62,772 bases of DNA from an uncultured Propionibacteriaceae bacterium (GTDB taxonomy: Bacteria; Actinomycetota; Actinomycetes; Propionibacteriales; Propionibacteriaceae): positions 1-62,772 of the forward strand of contig CADCUO010000065.1 in NCBI GenBank assembly GCA_902805915.1, given 5' to 3'. The notes below the pieces were generated by a model. It was not told the DNA's origin. It ran no database searches and saw only the letters and a program-made list of their open reading frames with translations. The position numbers and the translations under genes were made by a program. Positions within the stretch are counted from its first letter, which is position 1. Every line of letters begins with the position of its first letter. Shown here in pieces: positions 26,398 to 34,750 of this stretch.

Positions 26398-28528
26398 CCA
26401 GTCGCTGCGTCGGGCGGGTCAAGGCGACGTAGAGCACCCGGACACCACCCGGTGACTCGTCGACGATGTCGTCGGGGGTCACCACCAGCACGCCGTCGTA
26501 CTCCAACCCCTTGGCCTCCAGCGGGGTGACCACAGCGATCCGCTCCGAGAGACCGGCGACGGCGGCGGACAGGTCCGCCAGCCGCGATGGTGGGCAGATC
26601 ACTCCGACGGTGCCCTCCACCTGATCGAGCAGGTCCCGTACGGCACTCTGGGTGGCGGCGACCAGGTCACCCTCGGGCGCCACCAGCAGCTCCGGTTGAA
26701 TCCCGGTGGACCGGACCGCGGTAGGCAGGTCCGCGTCGGGGTAGGCCTCGATCACCACCCGGGCTGCCAGGTCGAAGACTTCGGCCGGGCTGCGGTAGTT
26801 GGTGCTCATCCGGAACCGGCGCAGCGGTGCGCTGCCGATCATGTCGATGACCGCCCGGGCCGCCTCCTCGGTGTCCGGCCAGGAGCTCTGTGCCGGGTCT
26901 CCGACCACGGTCCAGCTGGCCTGGGACCCACGACGCCGCAGCATCCGCCACTGCATCGGGGTGATGTCTTGAGCCTCATCCACCAGGATGTGGGCATAGG
27001 TCTGGTGCGGCGTCGCGAACGGGTCGATCTCCCGGGCAGGGCTCATCCGGTCCATCGTGGTGACGACCTCGGACACCTCCTCGTCGGAGTCGATGAACAG
27101 CGAGCTCTCGGTCTCTACTTCCGGCACCGGCCCGATCAGGTTGACCAGCTCGTCCAGCAGCGCCCCGTCCGCGGCGGTCCAGTTGGCCTTCTCCCCGACA
27201 CCCGCGGCGCGGTAGCTGGCGCTCAGCACCTGCTGCTCGGCCTCGGACAGTACCGAGTCTGCGGCCCGCGCCAGCAGCAGCGGATCGGACAGCCGCAGCA
27301 GCGCGGCTGGCGCGGTCAACGGCGGCCACCAGGCGTTGCAGAACATCCGGTACGCGGCGGTGCTGGTGACGATGTCGTCGAACTCGTCCCGCTCCAGGTC
27401 CAGCTCGGCCGGCTTCCGTCGCCACAAGGCGTTGAGCAGAGCCGTCTCTGCCGCCTCGCGCCCCAAGTTCAGCTTGTGGTGGGACAGCACGTCGCCCCGG
27501 ATTCGAGCCAGAGTGCCGGCGTTGAGGGTGAGCACCTCCCCCCGTACGGTCAGCCGCAGCTCCAGCGGCATCGACTGCGGGGGCTCGCCGACCAGCCGCT
27601 TGAGCACCTCCACCATCCGCAGGCTGCCCTTGATCGTCAGCGCCTCGCTGGAGTCGATGCGGTCCCCGCGGACCGGAACCACGTCGGAGGCGACCGAACC
27701 GATCGACCGCAACGTGACCGACTCCTCGCCCAGCGACGGCAGTACCCGCTCGATGTAGTTCATGAAGACCTGGCTCGGGCCGACCACCAGCACCCCGCCC
27801 GACTCGAACCTGCGCCGGTGGGAGTACAGCAGGTACGCCGCCCGGTGCAGTGCTACCACAGTCTTGCCGGTACCGGGACCGCCGGAGATCATGGTGACGC
27901 CCTGGTACGGCGCCCGGATCGCCTCGTCCTGCTCGGCCTGGATGGTGGCGACGATGTCCTTCATCTGGTGCCCGCGGGCGCGGGACAGGGCCGCCATCAA
28001 GGCGCCTTCCCCGATCACCACGAGCTCGACGTCTGCGGCGTCGCCGTCCAGCAGGTCGTCCTCGATCCCGATCACCTTCATCCCCGAGCAGCGCAGCACC
28101 CGCCGCCGGGTCACTTGCATCGGGTTGCTGGGGGTGGCTCGGTAGAACGGTTCGGCGGCCGGCGCCCGCCAGTCGATCACCAGCGGTTCGTAGTCGGCGT
28201 CGCGGACACCGATCCGGCCGACGTAGCGGATCTCTCCGTCGGTACGGTCCAGCCGGCCGAACACCAACCCCTCATGCTCGGCGTCCAGCACCGCCAGCCG
28301 CTTGGCAGACTGGAACGCGAAGACGTCTCGTTCGTAGAGTCCGGTACCGTCCTCCTCGCGGACGAAGTTGGCGCGATCCGACTGGTACAGCGCCTTACCG
28401 GAGGCTGCCACCTGCTTCGCCGACCGGGTCGCCTCAGCAAGTCGGGTGTACACCAGGTCGACGTGGGCCTGTTCGACCGCCAGCTCGTGCTCCAGGGTGC
28501 CGGTCGAGCGTGAATCCGCGTTAGTCAA
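26348..28528 (-). CDS. helD: HelD-like superfamily 1 helicase
   Basis: The roughly 726-residue protein is a UvrD/Rep-type helicase of the HelD class, which removes stalled or inactive RNA polymerase from DNA and can give rifamycin tolerance in actinobacteria. It has the HelD N-terminal arm (LEHELAVEQAHVDLVY), Walker A SGGPGTGKTVVAL, motif II VDEAQDITPMQWRML, motif III VGDPAQSSW, motif IV STNYRSP and the C-terminal VLYVALTRPTQRLV. The start is uncertain: TTG 28528 follows AGGA at a long spacing, and TTG 28561 adds 11 residues but lies too close to the -10. The 3' end overlaps metF by 50 bases. Confidence 0.85.
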   Translation of the reverse strand: MTNADSRSTGTLEHELAVEQAHVDLVYTRLAEATRSAKQVAASGKALYQSDRANFVREEDGTGLYERDVFAFQSAKRLAVLDAEHEGLVFGRLDRTDGEIRYVGRIGVRDADYEPLVIDWRAPAAEPFYRATPSNPMQVTRRRVLRCSGMKVIGIEDDLLDGDAADVELVVIGEGALMAALSRARGHQMKDIVATIQAEQDEAIRAPYQGVTMISGGPGTGKTVVALHRAAYLLYSHRRRFESGGVLVVGPSQVFMNYIERVLPSLGEESVTLRSIGSVASDVVPVRGDRIDSSEALTIKGSLRMVEVLKRLVGEPPQSMPLELRLTVRGEVLTLNAGTLARIRGDVLSHHKLNLGREAAETALLNALWRRKPAELDLERDEFDDIVTSTAAYRMFCNAWWPPLTAPAALLRLSDPLLLARAADSVLSEAEQQVLSASYRAAGVGEKANWTAADGALLDELVNLIGPVPEVETESSLFIDSDEEVSEVVTTMDRMSPAREIDPFATPHQTYAHILVDEAQDITPMQWRMLRRRGSQASWTVVGDPAQSSWPDTEEAARAVIDMIGSAPLRRFRMSTNYRSPAEVFDLAARVVIEAYPDADLPTAVRSTGIQPELLVAPEGDLVAATQSAVRDLLDQVEGTVGVICPPSRLADLSAAVAGLSERIAVVTPLEAKGLEYDGVLVVTPDDIVDESPGGVRVLYVALTRPTQRLVTLDAEPGAIWRKSLG

Positions 28529-28564
28529 AAGAGAAATATTCCTAACCCGATAAATGGACAACCG

Positions 28565-28570
28565 AGTCTA
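28565..28570 (-). promoter_or_regulatory. -10 element upstream of the HelD-like gene
   Basis: TAGACT is followed by an unusually AT-rich stretch (28519-28559) with an AGGA. The expected leader is about 30 bases before TTG 28528. The AT-richness stands out from the GC-rich surroundings. Confidence 0.4.
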
Positions 28571-28581
28571 CAGTCGCTCGC

Positions 28582-29874
28582 TCAGTTCAGGTAGTCGTGA
28601 CCGCCGTAGGAGGCAAGTGCGGCCGACAGCACCGTCGCGGAGGGTGAGCTGCCGCCCCGGGAGAACGGTCCGGCCACGAACAGTCCAGGGAGCACGCTGC
28701 TGATCGGCGGTCGGCGAAGCCAGCTGCGAAAGCCGTGCCACGCCACCCCGCCTCCGGTACGGGGCACTCCGGTCGCGTAGTCGTGCACCGTCTGCAGTGT
28801 CGCCTCGCCGATTTCCCGGGTGAACACCACCCGGGGTCCGCTGGGTCCCTCCGACGCCTGGTGTTGCACCGTCTCGGTCACTCCGGTGCCGCGTTGCGGC
28901 AGCAGCGTGTGGGTGACCGTGGGCGCCAGAGCCGGCTGCAGCTTGTGCACCGCGCGCCGTTCCGGTCGAGCCGCGCCCGGCGGCAGCAGCCGGTCGTACA
29001 GCTGCCAGGGGTCGACCGTGCTGATCACCGCTGCGGCATCCTGCCTGTTGCCATCCACCACGACCCCGCACGCGCGGTCGGCAGCGACGACGACCCCTGC
29101 TACCGGGCTATTGAGGTGGACGCGCACCTTGCGCTGTGCCAACCGGTCAGCGAGGACGTCAACCAGGACGGAGCTGCGACCGGTGTCGGGCCCCTCGATC
29201 ATCCAGCGGCCGAAGGCACGGGCAACCGAGAGCTCCACCGCACACCAGGCGGGGGTGTAGCGCGGCGACGAGCCGAGCCGGTAGGCGACCGTACGGATGA
29301 CGGCAGCCAGGTGGGGGTGGTCGACCTCGCGGGCCAGCTGCTCGATGCTGCGACGTGGCCCCAGTCGCTTGCGTACCTCGGTAGTGAGCTGGGACTTGCT
29401 GCGCAGCTCCGCCTCCAGGCCGAGCGGCCGAACCGCCTGCCAGACCTCGTCCAGCTCGTCCAGCAGCGACTGCCAGCGGTGCGCCACCGCTGCCCCGTAC
29501 GCCTGACCCAGGGCGTGGTGCTGCTCCCCCCGGTCGGTGGGCAGCACCAGCTCGTGTCCGTCGGCGAACACGTGCCGAGCCGGGGCGGCAGGTACCAGGA
29601 CGTACCCGTGTCGCTTCAGCTCGACCTCGAAGGGGCGGCCGCTCTTGCGGAACAGGTCACGAAAGGGCGCCGGGAATCCCAGGATGCTCGGCGCATCATC
29701 GACCAGCACGCTCACGTGTGCATCTTCTGGCTGGTACGGCGCCCAGCAGCCACCGAGTCGGTCAGCCGCCTCGAAGAGCTCCACCTGGTGTCCCGCCTTG
29801 GCCAGCCGGGCGGCCGCGGCCATCCCGGCCAGCCCGCCGCCGATCACCACGACGGGGCCCTGGTGCGCGCTCAT
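28582..29874 (-). CDS. FAD-dependent oxidoreductase, phytoene desaturase-like
   Basis: The 430-residue protein begins with a dinucleotide-binding motif VVVIGGGLAGMAAAARLAKAG and FEAADRLGGCW, and ends with LPGLFVAGPFSRGGSSPSA, the FAD-binding C-terminal signature of the phytoene desaturase / NAD(P)-binding amine oxidase superfamily. The middle is divergent, so the substrate is unknown; carotenoid or quinone metabolism would fit the nearby polyprenyl synthase but this is inference. ATG 29874 is chosen because a TACCCT -10 lies eight bases upstream. The gene is divergent from adoK and has no visible ribosome site. Confidence 0.82.
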   Translation of the reverse strand: MSAHQGPVVVIGGGLAGMAAAARLAKAGHQVELFEAADRLGGCWAPYQPEDAHVSVLVDDAPSILGFPAPFRDLFRKSGRPFEVELKRHGYVLVPAAPARHVFADGHELVLPTDRGEQHHALGQAYGAAVAHRWQSLLDELDEVWQAVRPLGLEAELRSKSQLTTEVRKRLGPRRSIEQLAREVDHPHLAAVIRTVAYRLGSSPRYTPAWCAVELSVARAFGRWMIEGPDTGRSSVLVDVLADRLAQRKVRVHLNSPVAGVVVAADRACGVVVDGNRQDAAAVISTVDPWQLYDRLLPPGAARPERRAVHKLQPALAPTVTHTLLPQRGTGVTETVQHQASEGPSGPRVVFTREIGEATLQTVHDYATGVPRTGGGVAWHGFRSWLRRPPISSVLPGLFVAGPFSRGGSSPSATVLSAALASYGGHDYLN

Positions 29875-29882
29875 AGCCAAGC

Positions 29883-29888
29883 AGGGTA
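29883..29888 (-). promoter_or_regulatory. -10 element for the FAD oxidoreductase gene
   Basis: TACCCT ends eight bases before ATG 29874 on the minus strand, another leaderless layout in a divergent pair. Confidence 0.4.
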
Positions 29889-29956
29889 GGTGATGGGGCG
29901 GAGCCGGAGCCGGCGCTGTGCAGCCAAGGCGGGATCTGCGCTGGTGCTTATGCCGC

Positions 29957-29962
29957 TAGGCT
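29957..29962 (+). promoter_or_regulatory. -10 element for leaderless adoK
   Basis: TAGGCT ends seven bases before the GTG at 29970. The same hexamer precedes idsA. Confidence 0.5.
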
Positions 29963-29969
29963 CGCACCC

Positions 29970-30953
29970 GTGCAGATTGCCGTGACCGGATCCATCGCGA
30001 TGGACCACCTGATGACGTTCCCTGGTCGGTTCGCCGATTCGCTGGTCGTGGAACAGCTGGACAAGGTTGCGCTGTCCTTCCTGGTGGAGGACCTGCAGAT
30101 CAAGCGCGGCGGCGTCGCCCCCAACATCTCCTTCGGTCTGGCGGCGCTCGGCCTCAACCCGCTGCTCGTCGGCGCGGTCGGCGAAGACTTCGCCGAATAC
30201 CGCGCCTGGCTGGACCGGCACGGCGTGCTGACCTGGCCGATCCGGGTCTCCGAGACCAAGCACACCGCCCGCTTCATCTGCACCACCGATGCAGACAACG
30301 CCCAGATCGGCTCCTTCTACACCGGCGCGATGGCGGAAGCCCGCGAGATTGAGCTGAAGCCGATCGCCGACAAGGTAGGCGGTCTGGACCTGGTGATCGT
30401 CTCCCCGAACGATCCGGAGGCGATGCTGCGGCATACCGACGAGTGCCGCTCGCGCGGCTACCAGTTCATCGCCGACCCGTCCCAGCAGCTGGCATGGATG
30501 GACGGTGCGTCGATCCGCCGGCTGATCGACGGCGCAACGTACCTGTTCTCCAACGACTACGAGGACTCACTGATCACGCAGAAGACCGGCTGGTCTCACG
30601 AGGAGATCCTGTCGCGCGTCGGTACCCGGGTGATCACCCGGGGCACGGCCGGCGCCAGCGTCGAGGTCGCAGGCGAGCCGCGGGTCGATGTACCTATCGC
30701 TGCTGAGACAGCACGCGTTGACCCGACCGGCGTCGGTGACGCTTTCCGGGCCGGTTTCGTTGCGGGCCTGTCCTGGGGTGTGTCACTGGAACGCTGCGCG
30801 CAGCTCGGCTCGCTGCTCTCCAGCTATGTGATCGCGGTGGTCGGCACCCAGGAGTACCGGCTGGACGGAACTTTCCTGCCCCGGTTCCAGTCCGCCTATG
30901 GCGAGACGGCAGCGGCAGAGATCGCCGGGTCGCTGACGCAAGCGCGGCTGTAG
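29970..30953 (+). CDS. adoK: adenosine kinase, PfkB family
   Basis: The 327-residue protein closely follows mycobacterial adenosine kinase (Rv2202c): IAVTGSIAMDHLM at the start, KRGGVAPNISF, HTARFICTTDADNAQIGSFY, ADPSQQLAWM and the PfkB signature DPTGVGDAFRAGF at 251-263 with catalytic base D257. It phosphorylates adenosine to AMP for purine salvage and removal of adenosine from methyl-transfer reactions, in keeping with metF nearby. The GTG 29970 start is leaderless. Closely related proteins are sometimes annotated as generic carbohydrate kinases; the residue pattern favours adenosine. Confidence 0.92.
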   Translation: MQIAVTGSIAMDHLMTFPGRFADSLVVEQLDKVALSFLVEDLQIKRGGVAPNISFGLAALGLNPLLVGAVGEDFAEYRAWLDRHGVLTWPIRVSETKHTARFICTTDADNAQIGSFYTGAMAEAREIELKPIADKVGGLDLVIVSPNDPEAMLRHTDECRSRGYQFIADPSQQLAWMDGASIRRLIDGATYLFSNDYEDSLITQKTGWSHEEILSRVGTRVITRGTAGASVEVAGEPRVDVPIAAETARVDPTGVGDAFRAGFVAGLSWGVSLERCAQLGSLLSSYVIAVVGTQEYRLDGTFLPRFQSAYGETAAAEIAGSLTQARL

Positions 30954-30959
30954 CACCCC

Positions 30960-30965
30960 TACGCT
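30960..30965 (+). promoter_or_regulatory. -10 element for the PIG-L deacetylase gene
   Basis: TACGCT ends six bases before ATG 30972. The promoter lies just after the adoK stop, so the gene can be transcribed on its own. Confidence 0.45.
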
Positions 30966-30971
30966 GCTCTC

Positions 30972-31718
30972 ATGAGCGAACCCACGATACAGCTGCTGCC
31001 CGCGGACGAGTCCTGGAACCGGGCGCTCTGCGTGGTGGCGCATCCCGACGACCTGGAGTTCGGCACCTCAGCGGCCATCGCCCGCTGGACGGATCAGGGC
31101 AAGACAGTGGTGTACGCCATGGTGACCAGCGGCGAGGCGGGCATCAACGCGATCCCACCGGCTGAGTGCGCGCGACTGCGTGAAGCCGAGCAGGTGGAGT
31201 CGGCACGCATAGTCGGCGTCGACGTGGTGGACTTCCTCGGCCAACCCGACGGGGTGCTGGAATACGGCGTCGCGCTCCGGCGGGTGATCTGTGCATCGGT
31301 ACGTCGGCACCGTCCCGACATCGTCATCACGAACAACTTCCGCGACACCTGGGGAGGTCAGTCGCTCAACCAGGCGGACCACATCGCCACCGGACGCGCC
31401 ACGCTGGACGCGGTGCGCGACGCCGGCAACCGGTGGGTGTTCGCCGAGCAGCTGGACCAGGGCCTGCTGCCGTGGGGCGGGGTGACCCACGTCTGGGCGG
31501 CTGGGTCGCCGGCTGGCCGGCATGCCGTCGACATCACCGACACCTTCGACCGCGGAGTCGCCTCGCTGGAGGCACACCGCGCCTACATCGACGGGCTGGG
31601 ATGGGAGCACTTCGATCCGGAGGAGTTCTTGGAAGGCGGCGCCCGCGCCATCGGCACCCAGCTCGGGGTAGCAAAGGCCGCCGGGTTCGAGGTCTTCTCC
31701 ATGGGCTGGGGCGACTGA
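30972..31718 (+). CDS. PIG-L family N-acetylglucosaminyl deacetylase-like protein
   Basis: The 248-residue protein has the zinc-site motif VAHPDDLEFG near 22-31, where H-P-D-D supplies the metal ligands and general base, and a later NQADHIATG with the third ligand His. PIG-L/LmbE enzymes remove acetyl groups from amino sugars, as in mycothiol synthesis (MshB) or cysteine conjugate cleavage (Mca). The sequence is shorter than MshB or Mca, so I do not assign it to either. Cytoplasmic. The substrate is not known. Confidence 0.85.
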   Translation: MSEPTIQLLPADESWNRALCVVAHPDDLEFGTSAAIARWTDQGKTVVYAMVTSGEAGINAIPPAECARLREAEQVESARIVGVDVVDFLGQPDGVLEYGVALRRVICASVRRHRPDIVITNNFRDTWGGQSLNQADHIATGRATLDAVRDAGNRWVFAEQLDQGLLPWGGVTHVWAAGSPAGRHAVDITDTFDRGVASLEAHRAYIDGLGWEHFDPEEFLEGGARAIGTQLGVAKAAGFEVFSMGWGD

Positions 31719-31774
31719 GCAAGCCCGTCTGCCAGACCTCGCACCGGTGCACCTTCGTCCGCCGCGCTTGGGGC

Positions 31775-31805
31775 TTGACGAAGTGTCGGCCAGTCGGTGT
31801 ATGTT
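31775..31805 (+). promoter_or_regulatory. candidate promoter of the SOS unit
   Basis: TTGACG (31775-31780) and TATGTT (31800-31805) are 19 bases apart, slightly long. The LexA box begins eight bases downstream, where bound LexA would block initiation. Confidence 0.45.
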
Positions 31806-31813
31806 GGTTTTGT

Positions 31814-31829
31814 TCGAACGGACGTTCGA
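31814..31829 (+). promoter_or_regulatory. LexA-binding SOS box
   Basis: TCGAAC-GGAC-GTTCGA is a perfect 6-4-6 palindrome and matches the actinobacterial consensus TCGAAC-N4-GTTCGA. The nearest downstream genes are a methyltransferase and dinB. The box lies about 360 bases from the methyltransferase ATG, or 189 bases from the upstream GTG alternative. Confidence 0.8.
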
Positions 31830-31861
31830 TTCTCAGCCCTGGGGAAGGGTCGAATCGTCAT

Positions 31862-31946
31862 CCGGTCCGGACGACCGGCGCGTGTTCGCGGCACGCGCTG
31901 CGGCACGCCGTCGGTGCGGATGGACCTCGACCCCCATCCGCACCGA
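31862..31946 (+). ncRNA. three-hairpin structured leader downstream of the SOS box
   Basis: Hairpin 1 pairs CCGGTC (31862-31867) with GACCGG (31873-31878). Hairpin 2 pairs CGCGTG (31879-31884) with CACGCG (31892-31897). Hairpin 3 is a perfect 13-base stem, 31911-31923 with 31934-31946, and a 10-base loop. They lie in the predicted transcript of the SOS promoter. No family is recognised; whether it is an independent RNA or a leader is unknown. Confidence 0.4.
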
Positions 31947-32188
31947 AGCCGGGCCCGGCCAGGTTCGCGGGGGTCCACCAGCCACGGACTTTGGACTGCG
32001 CAGGGGAAGGGGTTTCAGTGGTCAACCGTCGCGGTCCCACGCGATGCCTCGAGGCTGTGCTGCGCACCAGTCCGGCGAACTCGGTTCCTGCCGTCCGACG
32101 CGGCGATTCCGCCAAGGTCCCAGGCATTAGGCTGCAAACCACGACTTCGGCTGCAGCAGAAGTCAGCCAACGACTCGCAGGAGGTCAG

Positions 32189-32917
32189 ATGCCGGAGCCG
32201 CGTCGGCGACGCTCGGTCTCACAGACTCATCTGCTCAACCTGCTGTCGGCCCAGCTCGCCGACCACTTTCCGGACGCAGCCGACGTCATCGATGTGGGAG
32301 GTGGCACCGGCGGCGTGGCCACCGCGATGGCCACTCTTGGACACCACCTCACGGTGATCGACCCGAGCCCCGACGCCCTGGCATCGCTGGAGCGGCGCAC
32401 CGCGGAGGCGGGGCTGGTGGGCCATGTCCGCGGCGTCCAAGGAGACGCCAACGACCTGCTGGACATCATTGGACCGGCAGGGGCGGACGTCGTCATCTGC
32501 CACCGCGTGCTTGAGGTGGTCGACTCACCTGCCGAGGCACTGACGGCGATGGCCTCGGTGCTGCGCTCCGGAGGGGTGCTGAGTCTGCTGGCGTCGCAGC
32601 GCCACTCCGTCGTGCTGTCCCAAGCCCTCAACGGGCACATCGCGTTGGCCCGGCGGACCTTCGCCGACCGGAACAGGTTCGACCACGACCAGATCATCGC
32701 GCTGGTCCAGCAAGCCGGCTTCGAGATCGTGGCCGCCCACGGCATCGGAGCGGTGTCTGACCACGTACCGGAGGCGTTGGTGGAGTCCGAGCCCGGCGCC
32801 TACGCCGAGCTGTATGCGCTCGAGGACGAGATCAGCCAGGACCAGACGTTCCGCGCCCTGGCGCCGGTGCTGCACGTGTTCGCCCGCGCCGGCCAGAAGA
32901 GCCCAGCAACTGCATAG
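32189..32917 (+). CDS. class I SAM-dependent methyltransferase
   Basis: The 242-residue protein has the SAM-binding motif VIDVGGGTGGVATAMATLG near 31-49, an acidic strand end VIDPSP, the GDANDL step and a VICHRVLEVVDSP motif IV region, as in class I methyltransferases. The substrate is unknown. ATG 32189 has AGGAGG at 32179-32184 with a short spacer. In-frame GTG 32018 with an upstream GGGGAAGGGG would add 57 basic residues; homologues as I recall them begin near the ATG. It lies 13 bases before dinB and downstream of the SOS box, so it is probably co-induced with the polymerase. Confidence 0.82.
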   Translation: MPEPRRRRSVSQTHLLNLLSAQLADHFPDAADVIDVGGGTGGVATAMATLGHHLTVIDPSPDALASLERRTAEAGLVGHVRGVQGDANDLLDIIGPAGADVVICHRVLEVVDSPAEALTAMASVLRSGGVLSLLASQRHSVVLSQALNGHIALARRTFADRNRFDHDQIIALVQQAGFEIVAAHGIGAVSDHVPEALVESEPGAYAELYALEDEISQDQTFRALAPVLHVFARAGQKSPATA

Positions 32918-32930
32918 ACGGGCACCGAAC

Positions 32931-34154
32931 GTGAGCATCATCATGCACGTTGACATGGACGCGTTCTACGCCTCGGTGGCACTCAGGTCCCACCCGGAGC
33001 TGCGTGGTACGCCGGTCATCGTGGGGGGTTCCCACCGAGGGGTGGTCCTGTCGGCCACCTACGAGGCCCGAGCCGCCGGGGTCTGCTCCGGGATGCCCTC
33101 CAGTCGTGCCAGGCGGCTCTGCCCGGCCGCGACCTTCCTCAGCCCGAACTTCGACGCGTACACCGAGGTGTCCCGCGCCATCGTCTCCGTCTTCGAGTCG
33201 GTCACCGCCGTGGTGGAGTCAGCGTCGATCGACGAGGCGTACCTGGACGTCACCGGGTCCGTTCGCCGGCTGGGGTCGCCGGCATCCATCGGTGAGCACA
33301 TCCGGGCGGTGGTCGCCGACGAACAGCAGATCACCTGCTCTGTCGGGATAGGTCCGACCAAGTTCATCGCCAAGGTTGCCTCCCGGGCCGCCAAGCCGGA
33401 CGGGCTGTGCGAGGTGCCGCCCGACCGCGTCGTGGAGTTCCTGCATCCGCTGCCAGTCGAGGCGATGTGGGGCATTGGCCAGTCGACGGCCGACAAGCTG
33501 CATCGCTTGGGGCTGTTCACAGTGGGCGACCTGGCGCAGACGCCGACGGACACGTTGCAGCGGGCTTTCGGCCCGCATGCTGGGAGGATGCTGGCCGCGC
33601 TTGCCTGGGGTCGGGACGCCCGCCGAGTGACGGCGTCGGTACGGGAGCGCAGCGTCGGCTCGCAGGAGACCTTCGGTGCGGACATCGACGACCCGGAAGT
33701 GGTCAAACGTGAGCTGTTGAGGATGTCCGCTCGCACCGCAAGTCGACTGCGCAAGGCGCAGCTGCTGGGACGTACGGTCGCCATCTCAGTCAGGTTCGCC
33801 AACTTCACCACCGTCACCCGTTCCGCCACCGTCAGCAGCCCCACTGACGTCACTGACGAGATCTACCAACAGGCGGTGGCCTTGTACGACAAGCTCGGCG
33901 CGCACCGGGCCAGGGTCCGCCGCGTCGGCGTCCGGGTCGAGAGTCTGGTGCCCGCTGAACGCGCCTATCGACAGCCAGAGCTCACCGCACCGGAGCGCGG
34001 CTGGAGGGAGGCGGAGCAGGCCGTCGACCTCGCTGTGGGCAAGTTCGGCCCTGCGGCAGTGCAGCGTGCTGCCCTCACCCGACACCGGGTGACAGGGTCC
34101 GGCGAGGGGCGTGAGCACCGCTGGGAAGCAGAACACATCACAACACGGGACTGA
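32931..34154 (+). CDS. dinB: DNA polymerase IV (Y-family)
   Basis: The 407-residue translesion polymerase has intact catalytic carboxylates: HVDMDAFYASVA at the N-terminus and ASIDEAYLDVTG near 103. The thumb helix-hairpin-helix region (MWGIGQSTADKL) and little-finger domain (SVRERSVGSQETFG onward) are complete. A degenerate C-terminal tail follows. Start GTG 32931 or ATG 32943; neither has a strong ribosome site, which suggests coupling to the methyltransferase 13 bases upstream. With the LexA box, damage-inducible expression is expected. The polymerase is not accompanied by imuA'/dnaE2 genes here. Confidence 0.93.
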   Translation: MSIIMHVDMDAFYASVALRSHPELRGTPVIVGGSHRGVVLSATYEARAAGVCSGMPSSRARRLCPAATFLSPNFDAYTEVSRAIVSVFESVTAVVESASIDEAYLDVTGSVRRLGSPASIGEHIRAVVADEQQITCSVGIGPTKFIAKVASRAAKPDGLCEVPPDRVVEFLHPLPVEAMWGIGQSTADKLHRLGLFTVGDLAQTPTDTLQRAFGPHAGRMLAALAWGRDARRVTASVRERSVGSQETFGADIDDPEVVKRELLRMSARTASRLRKAQLLGRTVAISVRFANFTTVTRSATVSSPTDVTDEIYQQAVALYDKLGAHRARVRRVGVRVESLVPAERAYRQPELTAPERGWREAEQAVDLAVGKFGPAAVQRAALTRHRVTGSGEGREHRWEAEHITTRD

Positions 34155-34190
34155 TTGTCCGATTGGGTTTCGCTGGGCCGAATCGCCACC

Positions 34191-34196
34191 TAAACT
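34191..34196 (+). promoter_or_regulatory. possible -10 for the DUF3040 gene
   Basis: TAAACT stands in the 197-base gap after dinB. That would give an untranslated leader of about 150 bases. No good -35 was found. Confidence 0.3.
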
Positions 34197-34351
34197 GAAC
34201 TCAACTTCGCCCAACAGGGTGGACGGAATGGCGCATGTTCCAGCATGTGGTGACCCTTTCGTGGCAGATGATGGTGCAAAGGGGCACTCAGGACCTGTGG
34301 ATGGAGTGTGCGCCGGCCGCAGCGTAGTAACGAGACAGTGGGAGGTGGCCA

Positions 34352-34750
34352 GTGGCCCTCTCAAATGAGGAGCAACGGCTCCTCGACCAGATGGAACGTG
34401 CCCTCGCAGCCGAGGATCCGAAGCTGGTTAACGCGCTGCGTGGAACTGGCATTCGACGAGTCCATCGACGAAGGGCCGCCATCGCCGGGGTCGGGTTCTT
34501 CGCAGGGCTTGCCCTGCTGATCGCCGGCATCTCCACCACGCCATTCCTCAGTGTCGTGGGCTTCGTCCTCATGGTTGCCGCTGCGGTAACCGCGATCTAC
34601 TCCTGGCAGCATGTCGGATCCGGCCCGGACAACGGCCGCAGCACCGACCGGCCTAGAACCACCCAGCCTTCCGGCTCACCAGACGGCCAAGGGTTCATGG
34701 ACAAGATGGAAGAGCGCTGGCGTCGTCGTCGCGACGAGTCCGGCTTCTGA
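34352..34750 (+). CDS. DUF3040 membrane protein
   Basis: The 132-residue protein begins ALSNEEQRLLDQMERALAAED, the start typical of DUF3040, followed by two membrane helices (about 44-62 and 66-86) and a basic, disordered C-terminal tail with RWRRRRDE. The function is unknown, but the gene lies just before the mraZ region in many actinobacteria. GTG 34352 has GGAGG at 34341-34345. It converges with the transglutaminase gene across a 231-base gap in which I see no clear terminator. Confidence 0.88.
   Translation: MALSNEEQRLLDQMERALAAEDPKLVNALRGTGIRRVHRRRAAIAGVGFFAGLALLIAGISTTPFLSVVGFVLMVAAAVTAIYSWQHVGSGPDNGRSTDRPRTTQPSGSPDGQGFMDKMEERWRRRRDESGF

Larger units (their letters stand above)
31719..32188. 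other. long non-coding region with SOS box and structured leader
   Basis: In these 470 bases no frame has gene-like coding quality. The region holds a promoter candidate (31775-31805), a perfect LexA box (31814-31829), three consecutive hairpins (31862-31946), a 12-base palindrome at 31948-31959, and a possible in-frame GTG start for the next gene at 32018. Confidence 0.6.

Noticed and set aside
26696-28513. Plus-strand ORF of 605 codons opposite the HelD-like gene
   Set aside because: Composition is Arg/Gly/His-rich as expected for antisense of a GC-rich helicase, and all helicase motifs are on the minus strand.
31747-32357. Short plus-strand ORFs in the SOS leader region
   Set aside because: Starts lack ribosome sites, the products are Arg/Pro-rich without family features, and the frames cross the hairpins and run into the methyltransferase gene out of frame.
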